Part shown: positions 1-4,757 of the stretch, one piece after another | How the letters are laid out: every line of letters begins with the position of its first letter | Numbering within the stretch: the first letter of the stretch is position 1 | From: Sphingomonas sp. | Lineage (GTDB): Bacteria; Pseudomonadota; Alphaproteobacteria; Sphingomonadales; Sphingomonadaceae | DNA: 5,238 nucleotides | NCBI GenBank assembly: GCA_030824725.1 | Contig: JAPJRE010000300.1 | Span: 1 to 5,238 of the forward strand | Reading direction: 5' to 3' | The notes under the pieces: generated by a model | Seen by the model: the letters and a program-made list of their open reading frames with translations, nothing else | The model's database searches: none | What the model was told of the DNA's origin: nothing | Made by a program: the position numbers and the translations under genes

Positions 1-32
1 GTGTCGTCGGCAGCCGACGACGTGCACGACAC
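1..32. repeat. left-edge palindrome with two competing stems
   Basis: GTCGTCGGC (3-11) and GCCGACGAC (13-21) form a perfect 9-bp inverted repeat around a single A. A second pairing, GTGTCGT (1-7) with ACGACAC (26-32), uses the same left arm and excludes the first. No T-tract follows on the plus strand, so it is not a standard intrinsic terminator. The window edge cuts the context, so its role cannot be decided from here. Confidence 0.5.
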
Positions 33-38
33 GCATAT

Positions 39-59
39 TTTGTATCGAAATGGTACAAA
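39..59. promoter_or_regulatory. operator-like inverted repeat TTTGTA-N9-TACAAA
   Basis: The arms TTTGTA (39-44) and TACAAA (54-59) are perfect complements separated by 9 bases, giving a 21-bp element in a locally AT-rich pocket of an otherwise GC-rich stretch. The size and symmetry suit a dimeric HTH repressor of the TetR type. No regulator gene is visible nearby. It could control a leftward gene lying outside the window. The assignment to any regulator family is inference. Confidence 0.35.
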
Positions 60-534
60 CGATCGCACCCACCCTCGCAGTCCACCGCACGCATGGCATT
101 CCCGTGGCACTTAGACTGCGCCGTCGAATCGGAATGCGCGGGGCGTCGGCCGCAATCCAGCCCCGCCAATGCGGCCGTTCGCGCCGGTCTTCGCCAAGAT
201 GGCCGCACGATGATCTTCGCTGATCTTTCGGGATCCGTCCGAGCGAGGCGCCCACCACGTTCCCGTGGCCCTTTACGAGAAGCGGGAACACCCGCCGTTC
301 GCGGGCCGTCACGTATCCGAGCGCTCGCCCCAGGGCAGCGGCAGCCGTGGTTCGGGCTGTGACCCGGTTACCTTTTCAAAGGTCGAAAATCGCGAAGGAC
401 CTCCACCCTACGGCGGGTGCGCGCTGACTGTTCCGGGATTGGTCCTTGCAAGCCGCTCGGCTCGCATCCGGCTCGTTCCGGCGATCCGTGCCCGTGCCCG
501 TTCCGTCTGCTGCAGGGGCAAGAACAGCCGTGTG

Positions 535-612
<78 letters not shown>

Positions 613-617
613 ACGAA

Positions 618-646
618 CCGCCGCGCTTAGAGCGTCCGCGCGGCGG
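618..646. repeat. GC-rich inverted repeat between the two tRNAs
   Basis: CCGCCGCGC (618-626) and GCGCGGCGG (638-646) form a perfect 9-bp inverted repeat with an 11-nt spacer. A competing 6-bp stem, GTCCGC/GCGGAC at 634-648 with a GCG triloop, overlaps it. No T-run follows on the minus strand; the next bases are TTCGT, then tRNA-Pro begins. It is more easily read as a processing or spacer structure in a tRNA-Ile2/tRNA-Pro transcript than as a terminator, but that is inference. Confidence 0.4.
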
Positions 647-671
647 ACACAAGGCAAAGCGACACCGACAC

Positions 672-747
672 TGGTGGGCCCGGCAGGACTCGAACCCGCA
701 ACCTAGCCGTTATGAGCGGCCAGCTCTAACCATTGAGCTACAGGCCC
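672..747 (-). tRNA. tRNA-Ile2 (CAU anticodon, predicted lysidine-modified); alternative tRNA-Met
   Basis: The minus strand gives a complete 76-nt cloverleaf. The acceptor GGGCCTG pairs with CGGGCCC, the anticodon loop is CTCATAA with CAT at 714-712, the T arm contains GGTTCGAGTCC, and CCA is encoded at 674-672. A CAU anticodon can belong to initiator Met, elongator Met or Ile2. The acceptor has C4-G69 and C5-G68, the pairs reported as recognised by the lysidine synthetase TilS in E. coli tRNA-Ile2. The D loop is also the short AATGGTTAGAGC form resembling E. coli ileX. The C1-A72 mismatch of initiators is absent. I therefore favour Ile2, which reads AUA after C34 becomes lysidine; automated pipelines often label such genes tRNA-Met. 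Confidence 0.9.
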
Positions 748-760
748 CCAGCGCCGCCCT

Positions 761-790
761 GCCCTAGCGGAGCCTGCGCCCCCGCTGCAA
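761..790 (-). promoter_or_regulatory. possible promoter for the tRNA pair
   Basis: On the minus strand TTGCAG (790-785) is followed after 18 bases by TAGGGC (766-761). That would place transcription start around 754, a few bases before the mature tRNA-Ile2 5' end at 747. The -10 match is weak. Read-through from the upstream kinase gene, which ends at 812, is an alternative. Confidence 0.25.
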
Positions 791-811
791 GCCCAAGCTC
801 GCTGTCCCGCC

Positions 812-2479
812 TCAGTTGCGGTGCGCCTGCTCCAGCAGGCCGGGTGCCGCAGCCGGGAGCCGCAAGGTGATCAGGTCCGGCGCGATGACAAGGCCGCCGC
901 CCAGCTCGCGGGCCAGATTGCGCGCCAGACGCAGCGCGAAGCCGGTGCCGAGCAGCGTCCCGTCCTCATCCTGCTCGTCATCGATGCCGAGCACCGCCTC
1001 GCCGGGATAATGCCCCAGCGCCTGCGGTCGATCGATCGTGATGCTCACCCGCTGCTCGCGCTCCTGCGCGAACCGGACGTGCAGCCGTTCGTCGCGCGCG
1101 GTGGCGGAAACCAGCGTCGCCAGCAACCGCGCCAGCAGCCGCTCCACCGCGCGCCGGTCTCCCGATACCGCCAGTTCCTCGTCGGGAAGCAGGATCGCCG
1201 AGCCGCGCAGCGCCAGCAACTCGTCGAGATCCGCGACGATCCCTGCCAGCAGCGGTCGCAAGGCAACCCGGCCCTCGCCCAGCGACAGCGCGGCGCTTTC
1301 GATGCGCGCGGCGAGATCGAGATCGTCGATCGCCCCCAGCAGTTCGCGCGCCTGGGCACGGATCAGCGCCGCCCGGTCGCGATAGGCCTCGGGCACCGGC
1401 CCCAGCATCTGAGTTTCGATCATCTCGGCGAAACCGGCGATGGCGTTGGTCGGCGTGCGCAACTCGTGGACGATCTGGCGCAGCGCATCGGCTTCGAGAG
1501 GCGGGCGAACCGGCTCCGCCCGCTCGTCCGCGCGCGGGCGGCGTGCGCTGCCGCGATAGCCGGTGAAGCGTCCGGTGACCTGTTCGAACGCTGGCAAGGC
1601 CGAGACCAGCCAGTCGCCCGCCGCATCGGATTCGCCTTCGATCGTCAGCCGGGCATTGGTGAAGCCGGCCCGCCGCCGGAACGCGCCCGCCGCTACGCCG
1701 TCCAACCGGCTGCCCCGCGCGAGCCCCTGCAGATCGAGCGACAGGCCGATCAAGGGCGCGCGGCTGACCCCCGCCACCCAGCGGACAATGCCGCTCGCGT
1801 CGGTCTCGAAGCGGAAGTTGCGCGCCCGCTCGCCGGGCCACGGAGTGTCGCGCGCGGCATCGCGGCTGCGATGATAGGCATCGATGCGCGCCACCAGATC
1901 GGCGACCGCGAACGGCCCGGTCTCGGCAGCCGGATCGCCTTCGGCCGCGCCGGCCGCGCCGAGAACGGTGTCCTGCGCGCTCGCATCAGCGGCAGGCAGC
2001 AGTGGCGCCACGCCCGCGTCGCGGGCGATATCAGCTGCGGAGCGCTGGTCGGACAGGACGAAATCTACCGGGCCGAAGCTCTCCAGCGCGCGCGTAACGG
2101 CGGGCGGCAGATCGCGCCGGTGGCGCAGCGCGTGGCGGCCGCCCGGCGCCAGCGCGGGCAGCAGCGCGAGCCAGTCTTGCTCGTCCATGCAGGCGCTGCG
2201 GAGGATGGGCAGCGCGACGCTGAGATCATCGGTGGCGAGCAGCCGCACCAGCGCGGCCGGCGGCTGTGCCCCCTCCAGCACCCGCGCGCTTGCCGATCGC
2301 ACGCTCAGCGGCACCGTCGCGCGGATCGCGTCGAGCGCGGCCAGCGCCCGTCCCTCGCCCGCGAACCGGCGGCGCCCGAGCAGGTCGACCAGTTGCCGCC
2401 ACGCGAGCGATGCCCCGGTGGTGGAGCGCAGGTCGCCGGCCAGTACCGTTTCCAGCGTATCGTCGTAGCGCAGCGGCAA
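812..2479 (-). CDS. soluble sensor histidine kinase with degenerate ATPase domain
   Basis: This encodes 555 aa with no signal peptide or membrane segment, so a cytoplasmic sensor is likely. Residues about 1-135 are helical; the stretch around 83-130 resembles the DUF2336-type repeats of alphaproteobacteria (inference). Residues about 218-312 look like a PAS fold. HisKA is clear: the H-box is HELRTP with the phospho-accepting His at 338, and its helices run to about 400. The C-terminal catalytic domain is weak. The N-box segment RLLARLLATLVSAT (447-460) lacks both usual asparagines, the G1 position reads DRPQAL (483-488), and only the G2-like GTGFAL (511-516) and LGGGL (526-530) are recognisable. 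The start is TTG at 2479, the first start codon after an in-frame TAA. A purine-rich GGGGGA lies 8 bases upstream. No response regulator is adjacent; its divergent neighbour is an Lrp/AsnC-family gene. The kinase assignment is firm, catalytic competence is uncertain, and the signal is unknown. Confidence 0.88.
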   Translation of the reverse strand: MPLRYDDTLETVLAGDLRSTTGASLAWRQLVDLLGRRRFAGEGRALAALDAIRATVPLSVRSASARVLEGAQPPAALVRLLATDDLSVALPILRSACMDEQDWLALLPALAPGGRHALRHRRDLPPAVTRALESFGPVDFVLSDQRSAADIARDAGVAPLLPAADASAQDTVLGAAGAAEGDPAAETGPFAVADLVARIDAYHRSRDAARDTPWPGERARNFRFETDASGIVRWVAGVSRAPLIGLSLDLQGLARGSRLDGVAAGAFRRRAGFTNARLTIEGESDAAGDWLVSALPAFEQVTGRFTGYRGSARRPRADERAEPVRPPLEADALRQIVHELRTPTNAIAGFAEMIETQMLGPVPEAYRDRAALIRAQARELLGAIDDLDLAARIESAALSLGEGRVALRPLLAGIVADLDELLALRGSAILLPDEELAVSGDRRAVERLLARLLATLVSATARDERLHVRFAQEREQRVSITIDRPQALGHYPGEAVLGIDDEQDEDGTLLGTGFALRLARNLARELGGGLVIAPDLITLRLPAAAPGLLEQAHRN

Positions 2480-2530
2480 AGCCGTCGTCCCCCGGAGTCC
2501 GTTCGTTTACGTGAACACCCCCATAACGCG

Positions 2531-2552
2531 CTGTATCACATGGTGGAAACAG
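2531..2552. promoter_or_regulatory. imperfect palindrome in the kinase/Lrp intergenic region
   Basis: The outer arms CTGT (2531-2534) and ACAG (2549-2552) are complementary, and a further TC/GA pair gives CTGT-N-TC-N8-GA-N-ACAG. It lies in the 178-bp divergent intergenic region, where operators for either gene would be expected. The match is modest and could be chance. Confidence 0.2.
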
Positions 2553-2567
2553 TCCATTTCGGCACGT

Positions 2568-2587
2568 CGCAATGTGGGACAATTGCG
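2568..2587. promoter_or_regulatory. inverted repeat CGCAAT-N8-ATTGCG over the putative -35
   Basis: CGCAAT (2568-2573) and ATTGCG (2582-2587) are perfect 6-bp complementary arms around an 8-base centre. The right arm overlaps the proposed -35 hexamer of the downstream Lrp/AsnC-family gene. Members of that family commonly repress their own promoters, so an autoregulatory operator is a reasonable inference. The sequence does not match the classic AT-centred E. coli Lrp consensus. Confidence 0.35.
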
Positions 2588-2610
2588 TTGAAGCGTAATT
2601 TTATTATGCT
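2583..2610 (+). promoter_or_regulatory. putative promoter of the Lrp/AsnC-family gene
   Basis: TTGCGT (2583-2588) is followed after 16 bases by TATGCT (2605-2610) in an AT-rich pocket. This would start transcription near 2617 and give a leader of about 40 nt. It is the best sigma70-type match in the intergenic region on this strand, and it is a pattern match only. Confidence 0.4.
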
Positions 2611-2657
2611 AGGAAGCAGGGATAAGAAACGAACCCACGCAGGAGCCCCAGAAAAAA

Positions 2658-3131
2658 ATGCGATTCGACGAGATCGACGTCCGGATCCTAGGACTACTCC
2701 AGGAAAATGGCCGCATGACCAATGTCGAGCTTGCCGAAAGGGTCGGGCTCACCGCCCCGCCCTGCCTCCGCCGCGTTCGCGCGCTGGAGCAGGAAGGCGC
2801 GATCAAGGGATATCATGCCGCACTCGATCCGAGCGCGCTTGGCTATAACCTCACCGTCTTCGCGATGGTGAGCCTGAAAAGTCAAGCCGAAAGCGATTTG
2901 CGCGCCTTCGAGCAGCTCGTCGCCGAGATCCCGGAAGTGCGCGAATGCCACATGCTGAACGGCGAGATCGACTTCATCCTGAAGATCGTCGCGCCGGACC
3001 TGCAGAGCTTCCAGACGATCCTTACGACGCGGCTGACCACCGCACCCAATGTGGAGCATGTGAAGACCTCGCTCACCATCCGCACCGCCAAGGCCCTGCC
3101 GGGCGTGCCGGTGCCGGCGTTCAGCGACTGA
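2658..3131 (+). CDS. Lrp/AsnC-family transcriptional regulator
   Basis: This encodes 157 aa, the normal length for the family. Residues 1-62 form the N-terminal winged HTH with family hallmarks: DEIDVRIL at 4-11, LLQENGRM at 13-20, helix-turn-helix around 21-43 including LAERVGL and CLRRVRALE, then GAIKGYHA at 47-54. Residues about 65-145 form the RAM/AsnC ligand-binding domain, with ECHMLNGEIDFILKI at 96-110 covering the characteristic glycine/aspartate turn where amino acids usually bind. Members form dimers, octamers or larger discs and bind DNA as feast/famine regulators, often of amino-acid metabolism and of themselves. The ATG has AGGAG at 2641-2645, 12 bases upstream, which is slightly long. 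The gene is divergent from the kinase and ends in a strong intrinsic terminator. The effector amino acid and targets cannot be read from sequence, so I give no gene symbol. Confidence 0.93.
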   Translation: MRFDEIDVRILGLLQENGRMTNVELAERVGLTAPPCLRRVRALEQEGAIKGYHAALDPSALGYNLTVFAMVSLKSQAESDLRAFEQLVAEIPEVRECHMLNGEIDFILKIVAPDLQSFQTILTTRLTTAPNVEHVKTSLTIRTAKALPGVPVPAFSD

Positions 3132-3161
3132 CCACGGCACCGGCCGCTGGCGACAGGTACG

Positions 3162-3199
3162 AAAAAGGGGCGGTCCGCCGGACCGCCCCTTTCTTTTTT
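3162..3199. terminator. bidirectional intrinsic terminator
   Basis: GGGGCGGTCC (3167-3176) and GGACCGCCCC (3180-3189) form a perfect 10-bp stem with a GCC triloop. On the plus strand TTT-C-TTTTTT follows; on the minus strand the flanking AAAAA (3162-3166) supplies a five-T tract. It sits 30 bases after the Lrp-family stop codon and 18 bases beyond the TPR gene's stop, so it should terminate both convergent transcripts. Confidence 0.93.
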
Positions 3200-3217
3200 G
3201 CCCTTGGCCCGTCCGGA

Positions 3218-4501
3218 TCAGGAAAGCGCCGGCAGGTCCAGCGCCACGGTCCACAGCGCCGCCAGATCCACCGCCGGTGCCGCCTTCACCTGGCCGAAGC
3301 CGGTGCGCGCATCGTCCTTGCGGCCGAGATTGTAGAGCGCGATCGCGCGGTGCAGGTTGACCTCGTCGGTCACGACGCCGCCCTTCTGGAGCGCCAGATC
3401 GTACAGCTCGACGGCCTTGGCGTAATCACCCGAGGCGAGGAACGCATCGCCGGTCTGCGCCGCGGTCTTGCCGTTGGCAGCGGCCTGCGACTGCTTGACC
3501 AACGGGGTCAGCGAACCTTCCGCCTTCGACTTGGTCTGCGCCGAGGCATAGACGCGCGCGATATCGGCATTGCCGGTCGGCAGCTTGCCCGATGCACGGC
3601 CCTCGTCGATCACCGCCACCGCTTCCCACGGAAGACCGGCGGCGTTCACCGATTCGGCATAGTCGAGATAGTCGTTCTGGTCGGCCAGCACCTTGGTGGT
3701 GCGCAGCAGGCGATAGAGATCGATGCGCTGCGCCGCGGTGAGGCGGCCGCCCGACTGGTCCGCGCTGCCGCGCATCACCAGCACGCCCCAGCGCCAGTTC
3801 TGCTTGGTCGGATAATCGGCGATCATCTTCTTCATCCACTCCGCGGTCGCGGCGCGGTTGCCGGTCGCGTAGACGCGCGGGATGGCGAACTGGTACCAGG
3901 CGACCGGCGGCTTCTGGCCGGTGGCCTTCACCGCCTGGATGGCGCGATCGACTTCAGCCACGGATTCGTTCGGCTTGCCGGTCTGCGCATAGGCATTGGC
4001 GAGCGCGATCGAGACGTCGAAGTCGGCGTTGCCGGCCTCGCGCGCCTTGATCAGGCCGTCGATGGCTTCCGGATACTTCTTCTCGCTCAGCGCCTGGTTG
4101 CCGATGATCGTGTAATATTGGCGCTTGTAGATCGGCAGCTCGTTCGCCGGGGTCCGCGGGCTCGCGATCAGGATCGGCAGCGTCTTGGTGAGCCCGGCCA
4201 GGTCGTTCTGGCCGATCTGCACGCGCGTGCGCAGATAGGCGGCATAATATTTCTCGTCGTCATTCTGCGCGACCTGGTCCAGCGCGTCGAGCGCCGGGGC
4301 GGCGGCCGCCCAATTCTTGGCCTGCACCGCGTCCATCGCGGGCTGGGCCGCCTTGCGGAAGGCATCGCCCACCTTGAGCGCGTTCGGATCTTCCTTGGTG
4401 GCGCCCTTCTTGTCCTTCTGGGCAAGCGCCGGCGTCGACACCAGCGCCGTCGAACCCAGCGCAAGCATGGCAGTCAGCGCAAGCTTCGAAACAAACTTCA
4501 T
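3218..4501 (-). CDS. secreted TPR-repeat protein of unknown function
   Basis: This encodes 427 aa. Residues 1-27 form a classic Sec signal peptide: a Lys at 2 and 6, a hydrophobic core from L7 to V21, and a cleavage site TPALA|Q after A27. The mature protein should be periplasmic, or exported beyond it. It is almost all helical. TPR-like helix pairs are visible around 47-80, 126-158 (GNQALSEKKYPEAIDGLIKA), 161-193 and 350-405 (GDAFLASGDYAKAVELYDLA), with a middle segment about 200-330 that is less regular. TPR proteins are scaffolds, so no enzymatic activity is implied and the partner is unknown. The start at 4501 is preferred over an in-frame upstream start at 4564: it begins the signal peptide directly and has AGGAGA 7 bases upstream (4514-4509). 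The gene is divergent from gyrA and convergent with the Lrp-family gene. Confidence 0.9.
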   Translation of the reverse strand: MKFVSKLALTAMLALGSTALVSTPALAQKDKKGATKEDPNALKVGDAFRKAAQPAMDAVQAKNWAAAAPALDALDQVAQNDDEKYYAAYLRTRVQIGQNDLAGLTKTLPILIASPRTPANELPIYKRQYYTIIGNQALSEKKYPEAIDGLIKAREAGNADFDVSIALANAYAQTGKPNESVAEVDRAIQAVKATGQKPPVAWYQFAIPRVYATGNRAATAEWMKKMIADYPTKQNWRWGVLVMRGSADQSGGRLTAAQRIDLYRLLRTTKVLADQNDYLDYAESVNAAGLPWEAVAVIDEGRASGKLPTGNADIARVYASAQTKSKAEGSLTPLVKQSQAAANGKTAAQTGDAFLASGDYAKAVELYDLALQKGGVVTDEVNLHRAIALYNLGRKDDARTGFGQVKAAPAVDLAALWTVALDLPALS

Positions 4502-4539
4502 GTGAAACTCTCCTCGTCGGCCAGGCGGCGTCGCACGTT

Positions 4540-4568
4540 CCTCTAAAGGCGCCCTGTACACCATTCAA
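4540..4568 (-). promoter_or_regulatory. putative promoter of the TPR gene
   Basis: On the minus strand TTGAAT (4568-4563) is followed after exactly 17 bases by TAGAGG (4545-4540). Transcription would start near 4533, leaving a leader of about 32 nt before the ATG at 4501. Spacing is ideal, the -35 is good and the -10 is moderate. The -10 closely resembles that proposed for divergent gyrA. Confidence 0.45.
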
Positions 4569-4662
4569 GCATGGTTGCCGTGCGCGAAGCACGCTGAACC
4601 CCATTTGAACGATGCGATGGCGAGCCGGGAACGTTTCTGCCCGCACTTGGCTCCCATGCTCC

Positions 4663-4692
4663 CCCCGCGCACGCGTACGCGCGGGCGCGGGG
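4663..4692. repeat. GC-rich hairpin containing an alternating pyrimidine-purine tract
   Basis: CCCCGCGC (4663-4670) and GCGCGGGG (4685-4692) form a perfect 8-bp inverted repeat immediately before the proposed gyrA -35. Inside it, bases 4666-4683 alternate pyrimidine and purine without a break for 18 bp and include the palindrome CGCGTACGCG (4672-4681). Such tracts can adopt Z-DNA or extrude under negative supercoiling. No T-run follows on either strand, so it is not an intrinsic terminator. Confidence 0.55.
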
Positions 4693-4721
4693 TTGGCAGG
4701 AGGCATGCGGACGGCTAGAGC
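4693..4721 (+). promoter_or_regulatory. putative gyrA promoter
   Basis: TTGGCA (4693-4698) is followed after 17 bases by TAGAGC (4716-4721). Transcription would begin near 4728, about 30 bases before the TTG start. The -35 is close to consensus and the spacing is ideal; the -10 is moderate. The position between the GC-rich hairpin and gyrA makes it the best candidate on this strand. Confidence 0.45.
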
Positions 4722-4757
4722 CATCGCAGCGTAACAAAAACCCGAAAGTCTGTTGCA

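Noticed and set aside
93..362. An 89-aa open frame in the left gene-free region
   Set aside because: Arg/Pro-rich composition, no convincing ribosome site, no recognisable motif, and similar random frames overlap the tRNAs nearby.
486..503. CCGTGC CCGTGC CCGTTC short tandem near tRNA-Pro
   Set aside because: Only two perfect hexamer copies; ordinary simple-sequence slippage in GC-rich DNA.
821..2848. A 675-codon plus-strand open frame, longer than the kinase it opposes
   Set aside because: Its translation is a Gln/Arg/Ala-rich antisense product with no recognisable domain. It crosses the intergenic region and the start of the Lrp-family gene, while the opposite strand has clear HisKA and HTH motifs.
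2945..4546. A 533-codon plus-strand open frame opposite the TPR gene
   Set aside because: It starts inside the Lrp-family gene, reads through the strong terminator, and is antisense to a protein with a signal peptide and TPR helices. It is a high-GC shadow frame.
4502..4564. N-terminal extension of the TPR protein from an upstream start at 4564
   Set aside because: It would place 21 charged residues before a textbook signal peptide, and would lie across the strong AGGAGA ribosome site and the proposed -10.
4579..4593. CGTGC-GCGAA-GCACG hairpin between the TPR and gyrA promoters
   Set aside because: A 5-bp stem in GC-rich DNA is easily due to chance, and nothing about its position makes it special.
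4595..4610. Direct repeat TGAAC spaced 11 bp upstream of the TPR promoter
   Set aside because: Five-base repeats are too short to separate from chance without comparative data.
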